Below are positions 1-8,922 of a DNA stretch of 64,000 bases, one piece after another. A program made the position numbers and the translations under genes. Numbering within the stretch: the first letter of the stretch is position 1; the number at the start of each line of letters is the position of its first letter. The notes under the pieces were generated by a model. The model had not been told where the DNA came from. It worked only from the letters and a program-made list of their open reading frames with translations, and searched no databases. Where the stretch lies: assembly GCA_000381585.1 (NCBI GenBank), contig KB906734.1:558001-622000 (forward strand), in the 5' to 3' direction. Source of the stretch: Acidobacteriaceae bacterium KBS 83 (GTDB taxonomy: Bacteria > Acidobacteriota > Terriglobia > Terriglobales > Acidobacteriaceae).

Positions 1-1332
1 GACACGATTCGCGAGGAGCGCCTGAAGTACCTGACAGACGAGAAGCGCATCAAGGCAGTGACAGTGTTGTTCAGCGACCTGGAAGGCCGGCTGCACATGC
101 TGGATTACGACAAGAAGTTTCTGATCAAGAGCTGGGACAATTTGACGTTTGATGGCTCGTCGATCCGTGGCTTTACAGCACAGCGCGAGAGTGACCTGCG
201 ACTGTTTCTGGACTGGGGCTCGTTCTACTGGGTGCCGGAGGATTTCTTCGGCGGCGGCAAAGTGGTCGTGTTCGCTGACGTAATCGACAAAGGCGGCGCG
301 CCCTATGCGGCAGATGTGCGTGGCGTGCTGAAGGGCTTTGCGGACGACAAGTTCGCCAAGGATGGCTACACGCTGAATGCAGCGAACGAGATTGAAGGCT
401 TTCTTTTCCAGGGCGTGGATGCGGAGCAGCATTTCTTTCAGAAACAGCGCTTCGACTACGTGAATACCGGTGGCTACTATCATTCGCTGCCGGGCGATCC
501 GCTGCGCACGTTTATCGACACGGCGGCCGAGGTACAGCGCGCGCTGGGCTTCGAGAACGAGAAGGATCATCCCGAAGTCGCACCGTCGCAATTTGAGATC
601 AACTACAGCTACGGCGATGCGGTTGGGGCGGCAGACCAGATCCAGCTTTACAAGCTGATCTGCCGGCAGGTGGCGACCAGAATGGGGCTGACGGCGAGCT
701 TTCTTCCGAAGCCGGTGGTGGGCGTGAACGGCAGCGGGATGCACACGAACGTCTCGATCAGCAAAGGCAAGAAAAACCTGATGTGGGACCCGAAGGGGCA
801 GGAGAAGCTTAGCGCGTTTGGATGGGGATTTGTGGACAAGATCCTGACGCACGGCAACGATCTGTGCCTGCTGCTGAATGCGAGCGTGAATGCCTACCGA
901 CGGCTGGATCCGCACTTCGAGGCGCCGAACCAGCTCAAGGCATCGGCGGTGGACCGCGGATCGATGATCCGCGTGCCAATCGGCAACGAGAAGAGCATGC
1001 GGGTGGAGGTGCGTTCGGTGAGCCCGGATGCGAATCCATATTTGGTGCTGTACTCGATCTTCAAGACCGGTCTGGATGGGACGACGTCGAAGATTGCAAA
1101 CCTGCGGCAGGCGGAGCGCTATCTGCCGGACAACATCTACTCGGCGCTGGCCGATTTCCGCAACGCAACGTGGACGACGAAGCTGCTGGGCGAGGATGTG
1201 AAGGCGCGCTATGCAGACCTGAAGCAGGCAGCGGCGGACCGCTGTCCACGACTGCTGGGAACATTCGTGAAGGTGCCGGAGGTGCAGTACCACCACGATG
1301 TTTACAACCAGTATCTGTGGAACTTCTTTTAG
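1..1332 (+). CDS. glnA: Glutamine synthetase, 5'-truncated by window edge
   Basis: Glutamine synthetase would make glutamine from glutamate, ammonia and ATP in the cytoplasm. The frame is open from base 1, so the GTG at 58 is not the start and the true N-terminus lies upstream. Visible marks are the beta-grasp motif FDGSSIRGF near the start of the visible protein, the ATP/glutamate-site run ending in GVNGSGMHTNVSI, and the C-terminal arginine-rich RVEVR segment. I see no NLYDLPPEE-type adenylylation tyrosine motif; the corresponding area reads LPDNIYSALADF, so control by adenylylation looks unlikely. A strong terminator follows immediately. A glutamine-synthetase-like amidoligase with another substrate is possible but the catalytic motifs look canonical. 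Confidence 0.93.
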   Translation, partial: DTIREERLKYLTDEKRIKAVTVLFSDLEGRLHMLDYDKKFLIKSWDNLTFDGSSIRGFTAQRESDLRLFLDWGSFYWVPEDFFGGGKVVVFADVIDKGGAPYAADVRGVLKGFADDKFAKDGYTLNAANEIEGFLFQGVDAEQHFFQKQRFDYVNTGGYYHSLPGDPLRTFIDTAAEVQRALGFENEKDHPEVAPSQFEINYSYGDAVGAADQIQLYKLICRQVATRMGLTASFLPKPVVGVNGSGMHTNVSISKGKKNLMWDPKGQEKLSAFGWGFVDKILTHGNDLCLLLNASVNAYRRLDPHFEAPNQLKASAVDRGSMIRVPIGNEKSMRVEVRSVSPDANPYLVLYSIFKTGLDGTTSKIANLRQAERYLPDNIYSALADFRNATWTTKLLGEDVKARYADLKQAAADRCPRLLGTFVKVPEVQYHHDVYNQYLWNFF

Positions 1333-1354
1333 GCGGCGGAAACACAGAGACGCG

Positions 1355-1382
1355 AAAGGGGAGAGCTGAGGCTCTCCCCTTT
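1355..1382 (+). terminator. Rho-independent terminator after glnA
   Basis: A perfect 12-bp stem (1355-1366 with 1371-1382) closes on a TGAG tetraloop. The 3' arm ends in CTTT followed by TTGTATTT. It sits 22 bp after the glnA stop codon. Confidence 0.9.
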
Positions 1383-1507
1383 GTATTTGGCACGGTTGGT
1401 AACTGCCACCCGTACAGAATTAATATGGACCGCGGTGTCGCATCGGTATACTCGGCTGCGCGACACCACCGCCGGGTCGCGAATTTGGCGGGGGTCTGAG
1501 GGCCTAA

Positions 1508-3913
1508 ATGCGTTTGGTTTCCTGCCGTTTTGCCGCTGTCCTGCCGATTCTCATGTTTTCCGTCCTGGCGCTTGCGCAGGGGACGACGCCTTCACAAACC
1601 AACTTGCTGGGAATCAGCCCTGGCGCACAGACCACCTTCGCGGTCAGCGTGCGGGCCGGCACATCGGTGCAGCCGCCATTCCCGCGTCCTACCGGCGCGG
1701 TGACGATCTACAACGGAACTACGGCAATTGGATCGCCAGCAGCGCTGAGCGCGAACAGCGGATTCACGAGCGGAAGCTTTGCTCAGGTCTTCGGAACGCC
1801 CGACGCTTCGGTAACGGCGGCAGCGGGCGGCGCGGTATGGGGCGACTTCAACGAGGATGGCCGCGCGAATCTTCTGGTGTATGGCGTCGCTCCGGGAAAC
1901 GGCGGCCAGCCGCAAGTAGTGGTGCAGGATTTTGCAGCGAACGCGCTCCACTCGCCAACGCTCCACTTTCCGTCGTTCACGCCGCTGGCGGCGCAGCAAC
2001 TGGCGCTGCCGCTGCATCCGCAATATGGTCAGACACTAGCGGTGCTGGACGTGGATGGCGATGGACACCTGGACCTGTTGGCCGGGAACACGGTGGCGTA
2101 CGGCAACGGAGACGGCACATTTGGACGGGTCGCGGTTCTGCCAGCGCTGGCTACGGGCTATAACCAGACCTATGCCGCGGATATCGATGGGGACGGGAAG
2201 ATGGACATCGTTGCGGTGGACACGCCACCTTCCACGCTGACCCCGGGCAATTTGCAGTATGCGTTCACCGTCTTCCATAACGCGGGTGGCGGCAGTTTCA
2301 CGACGATGGGGCCGTATCCGCTGGCTCCTTCGTTCGCGGCTGGATCGAGTGTGATCTACAACATCTTCGGCTTGAGCTTTGCGGACGTGAATGGCGATGG
2401 ACGCATCGACGTACTCTCACAGAGCAATGCTGTTCCTGCCGGGAACGCCGCCGAAGCAGCTGGACTGAACATGATGCTGAATCTGGGAACGGGATTCAGC
2501 GCGCCGCAGAGCATCGATACTAGCGCTATCGCTGACGCGGGGATGGTATCGATTGCGTTTGCCGATCTGAATGGCGATGGCAAGCAGGACCTGGTCTTCA
2601 GCTACCAGGCGAACACGCAGAATAACGGCGTAGCCACGCTGCTGGGCAATGGCGACGGCACCTTTGCCGCGCCGGTTGACTTCACGATTGGCAGCACTCT
2701 TATTGCCGGCAGCGCGCACTTGCCGTTGGTGACAGAAGATGTCGACGCGGATGGTAATAGGGATGTTGTATTGGGCAGCGGTGTTCTGCTGATAGGGAGA
2801 GGCGACGGCACGCTGATCGCGGGAACACCGCTGTTTGCCAGCACGGTGGCTCCGGGAAATGCGCCGCCTGCCTACGCATTGCTGGCCGCACCGGCGACTG
2901 CGTCCATTCCGCGCGGCGAGAATGATCCGTTCTTTGCGCTGGTCTTCGTGAATCTGTCAGGGGCGAATGCGGTGTTCATTCCGGATATCGGGAGCGGCGC
3001 GGAGCCGACGGCAAAGCTCATGCCCGGCACCTATTCGCTGACCGCGCATTATTCGGGCGACGCCACATATGCCGCATCGGTTTCGAGCGCATTAAACTTA
3101 ACGATTCTCCCGATCGGACCTCGGGTTTCGGTGACATCTTCCGCGAATCCGAGTTACATCGGCGAAGACGTAACGTTGACGGCGAAGATTAGCGGCTTGT
3201 TCGGCGCCCCGACCGGATCGGTGATCTTCTCCGATGGCGCGACGGCGCTGGCTACTGTACCGGTGAGCAACGGGGTAGCGAGCTACAAGGCGAGTTTCTC
3301 GAGCCCGGGCAACCATACGATCACGGCGGCCTACAGCGGAGACGCGACTAACCTTGCGGCGAGCGGGACGGTGACACAGACAGTGGATGCGCCCATCGCG
3401 CTGGACAGCGGCGATTCGACATCGCTGACGGTGGCAGCGGGTCAGTCGGTGACGACGCAGGTGAGTGTGAAGGGCGTGGCGGGTTTCGGCGGGACGGTCA
3501 ATTTTTCCTGCACCGGGTTGCCGATGAATGCGGCATGCAGTTTCGCCCCGGCGTCGGTGACGGTGTCCGGCGCGGCGGCTGCGACGACGACGCTTACGGT
3601 TTCGACTGAAGCGCCGATGGCGATGGCTAGCGTACGCGAGGGCGACTCATCGCGCTCGCGTACCGTCCTTGCCTGCGGGCTGTCGCTGCTGGGACTGCTG
3701 GCGCTGGTGCCGGTGGGGCGCGGCCGGCGACTGTTGCTGTGCCTCGGGTTCGCGCTGTTGGTCTCGATGAGCGGGCTGACCGGCTGCGGAAGCGACAGCC
3801 AATCCGGGCAAGCGAATGAACCGAAGACGGCAGCAGGCACCTACAGCTTCAATGTGGTGGCGACCTCGGGCTCGGCAACTTCGACAGCCACTTACAAGCT
3901 GACGGTGCAGTAA
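1508..3913 (+). CDS. Secreted FG-GAP/VCBS and Ig-like repeat surface protein
   Basis: This 801-residue protein has a Sec signal peptide (about residues 1-23, ending ALAQG). Repeated calcium-loop-like segments of the form DxNGDG / DVDGDGHLD at about 110-420 mark FG-GAP/VCBS beta-propeller repeats. Two bacterial Ig-like domains follow (about 495-540 and 545-610, with HYSGDATYAAS and AYSGDATN). A further beta domain with internal hydrophobic segments (about 720-760) and GTYSFNVVATSG at the C-terminus closes the protein. Such proteins are common in acidobacterial genomes and are thought to act at the cell surface; no substrate can be named. ATG 1508 is chosen because it gives the signal peptide. 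It stands alone between two terminators. Confidence 0.85.
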   Translation: MRLVSCRFAAVLPILMFSVLALAQGTTPSQTNLLGISPGAQTTFAVSVRAGTSVQPPFPRPTGAVTIYNGTTAIGSPAALSANSGFTSGSFAQVFGTPDASVTAAAGGAVWGDFNEDGRANLLVYGVAPGNGGQPQVVVQDFAANALHSPTLHFPSFTPLAAQQLALPLHPQYGQTLAVLDVDGDGHLDLLAGNTVAYGNGDGTFGRVAVLPALATGYNQTYAADIDGDGKMDIVAVDTPPSTLTPGNLQYAFTVFHNAGGGSFTTMGPYPLAPSFAAGSSVIYNIFGLSFADVNGDGRIDVLSQSNAVPAGNAAEAAGLNMMLNLGTGFSAPQSIDTSAIADAGMVSIAFADLNGDGKQDLVFSYQANTQNNGVATLLGNGDGTFAAPVDFTIGSTLIAGSAHLPLVTEDVDADGNRDVVLGSGVLLIGRGDGTLIAGTPLFASTVAPGNAPPAYALLAAPATASIPRGENDPFFALVFVNLSGANAVFIPDIGSGAEPTAKLMPGTYSLTAHYSGDATYAASVSSALNLTILPIGPRVSVTSSANPSYIGEDVTLTAKISGLFGAPTGSVIFSDGATALATVPVSNGVASYKASFSSPGNHTITAAYSGDATNLAASGTVTQTVDAPIALDSGDSTSLTVAAGQSVTTQVSVKGVAGFGGTVNFSCTGLPMNAACSFAPASVTVSGAAAATTTLTVSTEAPMAMASVREGDSSRSRTVLACGLSLLGLLALVPVGRGRRLLLCLGFALLVSMSGLTGCGSDSQSGQANEPKTAAGTYSFNVVATSGSATSTATYKLTVQ

Positions 3914-3932
3914 CTGGGGCTGTTAGCTAAAG

Positions 3933-3967
3933 AGGTAACGCGCGACGATTGTTGTCGCGCGTTACCT
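3933..3967 (+). terminator. Terminator after the FG-GAP protein gene
   Basis: A 14-bp perfect stem (3933-3946 with 3954-3967) with a 7-nt loop is followed by a short T run. It is 19 bp after the stop codon and separates this gene from the threonine operon. Confidence 0.88.
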
Positions 3968-4120
3968 TTTCCCGGGAACCTCTCGTCTCCACGCCCTCTT
4001 CGTCCTCCGGCTGCGGCCGGGTTGGTCTGCCGCGCTGTCCCTGATACAACAAAGTCACGACGAAGTTACCAGAGGGCTCGAGAGGCGCGGAGTGAGTGTG
4101 CCTCCGCATATTTTCTCCAG

Positions 4121-5452
4121 ATGCGGGTGAAGATGGCAACGAACGGGGAGCGAGCGAGCGGGGCGCAGACGAAGGCCGGCAAGGATGGAGGCCGGTTGCG
4201 ACTGGCGATCGCCGGGTTTGGCACGGTGGGATCGGCGGTGGCGCGCATCCTGATCGAGCAGGGTGCTGCTTCTCCATTTGAGCTCAGCTACATCCTGAAC
4301 CGGCGCATTGCGAAGAAGCGCGTGGAGTGGATGCCGACGTCGGTGCGGTGGACCGAAGAGATCGACGAGGTGCTGGACTCGGATATCGATGTGCTGGTGG
4401 AGCTGGTGGGCGGCCTGAACCCGGCGGGAACGTGGGTGCGGCGCGCGCTGGCGAGCGGCAAGTCTGTGGTAACGGCGAACAAGGAGCTGATTGCGGCCGA
4501 GGGTGTGGAGCTGAGCGAACTGGCGTGCCGGCACCGGCAGCACCTGGCGTACGGAGCGTCAGTGGCGGGCGGAGTGCCGGTGCTCTCGGGATTGCAGGAA
4601 GGGCTCGCGGGAGATGAGCTGGTGAGCGTGAGCGGCATCCTGAATGGGACGTGCAACTACATTCTGACGCGGATGGAGCAGGCGGGGATTTCGTTCGCCG
4701 ATGCGCTCGTGGAGGCGCAGCGGGCGGGCTTCGCAGAAGCTGACCCGAGCGCCGATGTGGATGGCTCCGATGCACGGGCGAAGATCACGATCCTGAGCCG
4801 CGTGGCGCTGGGCGCGGATGTCGCTCTGGATACGGTGCTGTGCCGCTCAATCCGGGCGGTTAGCGCGGTGGACCTGCGCTATGCAGCGGAGCTGGGCTGC
4901 ACCATCCGGCAGATCTCGCATGCAGAGGTGAAAGAGGACGGACTGCACATCGCGGTGCAGCCGATGCTGGTGGAGCGCGGGCTGCCACACGCGGGAGTGG
5001 TCGGGCCGCAGAACATTGTGGTGAGCACGGGGCGGTATGGCGGCGAGGCAACCTTCTCCGGGAATGGCGCAGGTGGCGGCCCGACCGCGGTGGCGGTGGT
5101 GAGTGATCTGATTGCGCTGGCGCGACTGGGCACGACTTCTTCCGAGTCGATGAGTCCGACGTTGCGCAAGATGGTTACGTCGAAGGAGTTCGTGATGCCG
5201 CACTACACGCGCTACCTGGTGCGCGACCGGCCGGGAATTCTGGCGGCGATCTCACAGGTGCTGGCGACTTACGCGATCAATGTAGATGCGGTGCTGCAGT
5301 TGCCGGGGCACTCGCGGGAGGCGCTGCCGTTTGCGATCACGCTTGAGCCGTCGAACCAGCAGGCGCTGGATGCGGCGATGGCGGAGATCGGGAAGCTGCA
5401 CTTCCTGGTGCAGCCGCCGCTGTGTCTGCCGATTCTGAGGAAGCGCGCGTGA
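4121..5452 (+). CDS. hom: Homoserine dehydrogenase
   Basis: The enzyme reduces aspartate semialdehyde to homoserine with NAD(P)H, the branch step to threonine and methionine. The roughly 443-residue protein shows an N-terminal dinucleotide fold (AIAGFGTVGSAVA, about 25-37), the catalytic-domain runs VTANKELIA, GILNGTCNYILT and ADPSADVDGSDA, and a C-terminal ACT domain (about 365-430, RDRPGILAAISQ) typical of threonine-feedback-regulated forms. The frame is open further upstream to 4022, but ATG 4121 or 4133 gives the usual family length; neither has a convincing ribosome-binding site. It is the first gene of hom-thrC-thrB, and its TGA overlaps the thrC GTG by four bases, suggesting translational coupling. 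Confidence 0.95.
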   Translation: MRVKMATNGERASGAQTKAGKDGGRLRLAIAGFGTVGSAVARILIEQGAASPFELSYILNRRIAKKRVEWMPTSVRWTEEIDEVLDSDIDVLVELVGGLNPAGTWVRRALASGKSVVTANKELIAAEGVELSELACRHRQHLAYGASVAGGVPVLSGLQEGLAGDELVSVSGILNGTCNYILTRMEQAGISFADALVEAQRAGFAEADPSADVDGSDARAKITILSRVALGADVALDTVLCRSIRAVSAVDLRYAAELGCTIRQISHAEVKEDGLHIAVQPMLVERGLPHAGVVGPQNIVVSTGRYGGEATFSGNGAGGGPTAVAVVSDLIALARLGTTSSESMSPTLRKMVTSKEFVMPHYTRYLVRDRPGILAAISQVLATYAINVDAVLQLPGHSREALPFAITLEPSNQQALDAAMAEIGKLHFLVQPPLCLPILRKRA

Positions 5453-6678
5453 CGTATCTGCACTGCATTGGCGCCGCATGCGGCGCGACGTTTGACCTGC
5501 ATACGCCGCTGATGGCCTGTCCGAAGTGCGGCGAGCTGCTGGAGGTGATCGTCGATCGGCCAAAGGCCGATGCGAGCGAGCTGAAGCGAGAATGGTCGGA
5601 GCGGCGGCGATCGTTTGCGGCGGTGGATACAAGCGGCGTTTGGCGCTTCCGCGAGGCGCTGCCACAGTACGCAGCCGAGCATGTGGTGACGATGCGCGAA
5701 GGCAATGTGCCGATGGTGCGCGCGCAGCGAGCGGCGGAGTTTGCCGGCGTGACTCATCTGCACTTCAAGCATCTGGGCTGGAACCCGACGGGCTGCTTCA
5801 AAGACCTGGGGATGACGACGGGCATGACCGAGGCGCGCTACCTGGGCGCGAAGGTGGTGGCCTGCGCATCGACGGGAAACACAGCGGCATCGCTGGCGGC
5901 GTATGCGGCGCGGGCCGGTGTGGTGGGACGCGTGTATCTGCCGGCCGGGCAGGTGTCGATGAACAAGCTGGCGCAGGCGCTGGACTTCGGCGCGGAGATT
6001 GTGGAGGTGCAGGGGAGCTTTGACGATGCGCTGAACACACTGCTGGCGCTGCCACCGGAGGAAGTCTACTTCCTGAACTCGGTGAATCCGTTTCGCATCG
6101 AGGGGCAGAAGACGTGCATGTATGAGGTGATGGAGGAGCGCGGCTGGCGGGCGCCAGAGTATCTCGTTGTGCCGGGCGGAAATCTGGGCAACAGCGCTTC
6201 GTTTGGTAAGGCATTCGACGAGCTGCTGCGATGGGGGCTGATTGAGCGTGCGCCAAAGCTGATCGTGGTGCAGGCGGCAGGAGCGAATCCGTTTGCCCGG
6301 CTGTGGCGCGAACGCGAGAAGAATCCGGATGCGGTGCTCAAGCCACTGGAGCCGGAGACGCGCGCGACGGCGATCCGGATCGGCAATCCGCGCTCGTGGA
6401 GAAAGGCGCTGCATGGCGTGGAGTCGACGGGCGGCATGGTGATCGACGTGACAGATGACGAGATTGGCGAGGCCAAGGCGGCGATCGGACGTGATGGCAT
6501 TGGGTGCGAGCCGGCCTCGGCGACAACACTGGCGGGGCTGAAGAAGTTGCGAGAGGCCGATCTGGTGGACAGTGATGCTGAGGTAGTGGCGATGCTGACC
6601 GGCCATGGACTGAAGGACACGGCTTACATATTGGAACAGCACGGCGCCGGTAGCCAAGGGCAGCAAGAGGGGCACTGA
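5449..6678 (+). CDS. thrC: Threonine synthase
   Basis: This PLP enzyme converts O-phosphohomoserine to threonine. The N-terminus carries a small zinc-ribbon-like pair (C-x4-C at the start, then CPKC about 26-29). The PLP lysine is about residue 118 in GCFKDLGM, and the phosphate-binding loop follows as ASTGNTAAS. GTG 5449 is chosen over the upstream GTG 5422 because it has a GAGGAAG-like ribosome-binding site at good distance, overlaps the hom stop by four bases (GTGA) and begins right at the zinc ribbon. It is the middle gene of the threonine operon, and thrB follows after 8 bp. Confidence 0.95.
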   Translation: MTYLHCIGAACGATFDLHTPLMACPKCGELLEVIVDRPKADASELKREWSERRRSFAAVDTSGVWRFREALPQYAAEHVVTMREGNVPMVRAQRAAEFAGVTHLHFKHLGWNPTGCFKDLGMTTGMTEARYLGAKVVACASTGNTAASLAAYAARAGVVGRVYLPAGQVSMNKLAQALDFGAEIVEVQGSFDDALNTLLALPPEEVYFLNSVNPFRIEGQKTCMYEVMEERGWRAPEYLVVPGGNLGNSASFGKAFDELLRWGLIERAPKLIVVQAAGANPFARLWREREKNPDAVLKPLEPETRATAIRIGNPRSWRKALHGVESTGGMVIDVTDDEIGEAKAAIGRDGIGCEPASATTLAGLKKLREADLVDSDAEVVAMLTGHGLKDTAYILEQHGAGSQGQQEGH

Positions 6679-6686
6679 GGACAGCG

Positions 6687-7607
6687 ATGCCAGACGACCG
6701 CCTCATTGATTCCCTGCCGATCGGCGCCGAGCCGGCGGAGATCCATGTTCCGGGATCGATTGCGAACCTGGGGCCCGGCTTCGACACGCTTGCAGTCGCG
6801 GTGAACCTGTATTTGAGCCTACTGGTGGAACGCCGGGAGGGGCTGGACGGGGTCACGTTTGAGTTTGTGGGTTGCGAGCCGATGGGCGAGAACCTGATCC
6901 ACTCGGCGTATGCGCAACTGCGCGAGGAGTATGCGCGGCCGCTGCCATCGATTCATGTGGAGGTAAGGAGCCAGATTCCACCGCGGTCGGGTTTGGGGTC
7001 GAGTGCGGCGGCGACGGTGGCGGGGTTGCGACTGTTTGAAGTGGTGAGTGGCGTGTCGCTGGGGCCCACGCCGCTGCTGGCTGTTGCGGCGGCGCTCGAA
7101 GGACATGCAGACAACGTGGCGGCTGCGCTGCTGGGCGGCCTGACGGTGAGCTGCCAGACGGACGACGGCACGGTGACCGCGGTGAGCCTGCCATGGCCGG
7201 CGGCGATACGGCTGTTGGTGCTGACGCCGGACTTCGCACTGACGACGACGCGGGCGCGCGAGGTGCTGCCGGCGCAGGTGCCCTTTCGCGATGCCGTGAG
7301 CAACATGCAACGTGTGGCGTTGCTGCTGTGCGCGCTCGAGAGCGAGCATCCGCAGAGCCTGCGCGAAGCGATGATCGACAAGCTGCACCAGCCGTATCGG
7401 AAGGACATCGTGCCGGGGCTTGCGGAGTTGCTGGAGCTGGAACATCCGGAGTTGCTGGGCGTGTGCCTGAGCGGAGCGGGGCCATCGTTGCTGGCGCTGA
7501 CGATCGGCGAATCGCTCGAGGTGCAGGAGCTGATCGGGCGCACGTATCGCAGAACCGGGAACAGCTTCAAGATGCGATGGCTTAAGGGCGAGCAGCCGTT
7601 TCCATGA
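6687..7607 (+). CDS. thrB: Homoserine kinase (GHMP family)
   Basis: The kinase phosphorylates homoserine with ATP, feeding threonine synthase. The 306-residue protein has the GHMP features: an N-terminal SIANLGPGFDTLA, the ATP loop PPRSGLGSSAAAT (about 92-104) and a C-terminal GVCLSGAGPSLLAL. An AGGACAG ribosome-binding site precedes ATG 6687. The last codons (from 7578) lie inside a 33-bp sequence repeated exactly at 8890-8922, where the same bases encode the C-terminus of the convergent anbu gene. Before the intervening insert arrived, thrB and anbu probably overlapped tail to tail. Confidence 0.95.
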   Translation: MPDDRLIDSLPIGAEPAEIHVPGSIANLGPGFDTLAVAVNLYLSLLVERREGLDGVTFEFVGCEPMGENLIHSAYAQLREEYARPLPSIHVEVRSQIPPRSGLGSSAAATVAGLRLFEVVSGVSLGPTPLLAVAAALEGHADNVAAALLGGLTVSCQTDDGTVTAVSLPWPAAIRLLVLTPDFALTTTRAREVLPAQVPFRDAVSNMQRVALLLCALESEHPQSLREAMIDKLHQPYRKDIVPGLAELLELEHPELLGVCLSGAGPSLLALTIGESLEVQELIGRTYRRTGNSFKMRWLKGEQPFP

Positions 7608-7610
7608 GCA
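7578..7610 (+). repeat. 33-bp direct repeat, left copy (thrB 3' end)
   Basis: These 33 bases recur exactly at 8890-8922 in the same orientation; identity ends abruptly on both sides. This copy encodes the last residues and stop codon of thrB. Confidence 0.95.
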
Positions 7611-8889
7611 CGCGAAGTACTACCGCTCGCCAATGTAGGTCAGAGTGTAGTCCGGATTTTGCAACACAGCGACGATAGCGTATCCGGGCTGCCAGAGCTG
7701 CGTGGTCTGCTGCCCGAGTGGAACAGTGCGTAGGGGACGCGGAAGCGAGTCGCCTTGCACGCGAGTGCCCACGAGTAAGAGTCCGTCGGTGGTGTTTCCG
7801 CCGAAGGCAGTGATGATGTAGCCCTGCGCAGCAAGATCGGAGGCTGCGGCAGGTACAGTGTCGAAGCTGGCGACGCTGACCTTGGCCTCGTAAATCGTGG
7901 TGGGGTCAGCGGTCCAGCCATACGAGTAGTACTCGGCTTGGCCAGCGTTATAGGTAATTGCTGTGATAACCCGGCTCCGCAAACCTTCCTCTGTCGCACT
8001 CTCCTGCAGCGCAGATGTCGGGACGGTGTGCTGTTCCATTTGGAAACCGGTCGTCTGTTTGGTGGTCATAAACGCCATGCCGAAAAAGTTCGCGGGAGAC
8101 GCGATATGCAAAGAAGTGACGACAGTGTTTGGCAGAGAAACTGACTGCAGCAGTAAAAAATTGTTGGCGTCACCAGCGTAGTTTGTGGACACAGCAGGGC
8201 CGCTCGGCAGCGGGAATACGCTGACTTCCCAATCGCACCCGGCGATCGTCCAATTTGTGTCTTTCGCACAGGTCGTTGAGCCGATGGGAAGTGGGGTGCC
8301 GAGACCGGGATCAATGCCGAACCCTGATCGGCCTACGGTTGTGGTTTCCCCGGTCGCAGCGCCGTAACCATTCGTCGTCGAAGGCGCAGCGACTTGCTGG
8401 AAGCGAAGATCGGCAGGATTCGGTGAGCGTGGACCGATGGTGAGCGTGGCCGGATTGCTGATCACTTTGCCATCGCTGTCCGTCACGGTGACAACGAAGG
8501 TCTCATTGTTGTCGCTCAAGGCGACGGCGGGCATCACGTAGGAATAGCTGGTGGCCCCACCGATCGGCGCACCATCCTTCGTCCATTGATAGTGGAGCGG
8601 GGCATCTCCTCCGCTGACGGAGACGGTAAAGGTTGCAGTCTGGTTCAGCGGGACGGTCTGGCTGGCGGGCTGGCTGACGATCGCCAGAGGCGAACCAGCA
8701 GGTGCGGTCGAGCTGCGGGAGCCGCAGCCGACGAGCAGACCACAAAGTGATGCTAGAAACGGAGAAAGAAGAGTCCCGATGCGAGCCCATTTGTGCGATG
8801 GAGCATTTGCCTGACCCCTAGAGCCAGGCGCAATTCTGCTTTGCGCATTGGAAACAATCAATTCCCTGTTGGGGCTATGCCCCCACCCG
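7611..8889. mobile_element. Putative one-gene insertion between thrB and anbu
   Basis: The 1279-bp interval between the two 33-bp copies holds a single gene on the minus strand and nothing resembling a transposase or integrase. No terminal inverted repeats are evident at its ends; a small GGGGC/GCCCC hairpin lies near the right end (about 8872-8884). Because the left copy completes thrB and the right copy completes anbu, the simplest reading is insertion with duplication of 33 bp of target. The length is far larger than most insertion-sequence target duplications, so replication slippage or recombination with a donor carrying this junction are alternatives. Confidence 0.5.
7620..8861 (-). CDS. 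Ig-like domain lipoprotein, unknown function
   Basis: This 413-residue protein has a hydrophobic signal segment ending in a lipobox-like LLVGCG (cysteine about residue 46), predicting an outer-membrane or surface lipoprotein. An Ig-like domain follows (about 58-145: SQPASQTVPLNQTATF, YQWTKDGAPIGG, VVTVTDSDG). The remaining 270 residues are not recognised; they are rich in Thr, Ser and Gly with several aromatic patches, and I name no catalytic motif. The start (TTG 8861) is uncertain because no strong ribosome-binding site is visible and no in-frame ATG lies nearby. It is the only cargo of the segment bounded by the 33-bp direct repeats, so recent acquisition is likely. Confidence 0.7.
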   Translation of the reverse strand: MIVSNAQSRIAPGSRGQANAPSHKWARIGTLLSPFLASLCGLLVGCGSRSSTAPAGSPLAIVSQPASQTVPLNQTATFTVSVSGGDAPLHYQWTKDGAPIGGATSYSYVMPAVALSDNNETFVVTVTDSDGKVISNPATLTIGPRSPNPADLRFQQVAAPSTTNGYGAATGETTTVGRSGFGIDPGLGTPLPIGSTTCAKDTNWTIAGCDWEVSVFPLPSGPAVSTNYAGDANNFLLLQSVSLPNTVVTSLHIASPANFFGMAFMTTKQTTGFQMEQHTVPTSALQESATEEGLRSRVITAITYNAGQAEYYSYGWTADPTTIYEAKVSVASFDTVPAAASDLAAQGYIITAFGGNTTDGLLLVGTRVQGDSLPRPLRTVPLGQQTTQLWQPGYAIVAVLQNPDYTLTYIGER

Positions 8890-8922
8890 TGGCTTAAGGG
8901 CGAGCAGCCGTTTCCATGAGCA
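8890..8922 (+). repeat. 33-bp direct repeat, right copy (anbu 3' end)
   Basis: Exact copy of 7578-7610. Read on the minus strand it encodes the last residues (ending METAARP) and stop codon of anbu. Confidence 0.95.

Noticed and set aside
1386-1507. Possible promoter (TATACT near 1447) before the FG-GAP gene
   Set aside because: No matching -35 at proper distance; the signal is no better than background.
5269-6675. 468-residue minus-strand open frame opposite thrC
   Set aside because: Arg/His-rich shadow of a GC-rich gene on the other strand; no family resemblance or ribosome-binding site.
8872-8884. GGGGC/GCCCC hairpin near the right end of the one-gene insert
   Set aside because: Too short to be claimed as a transposon end or recombination site; no partner at the left end.
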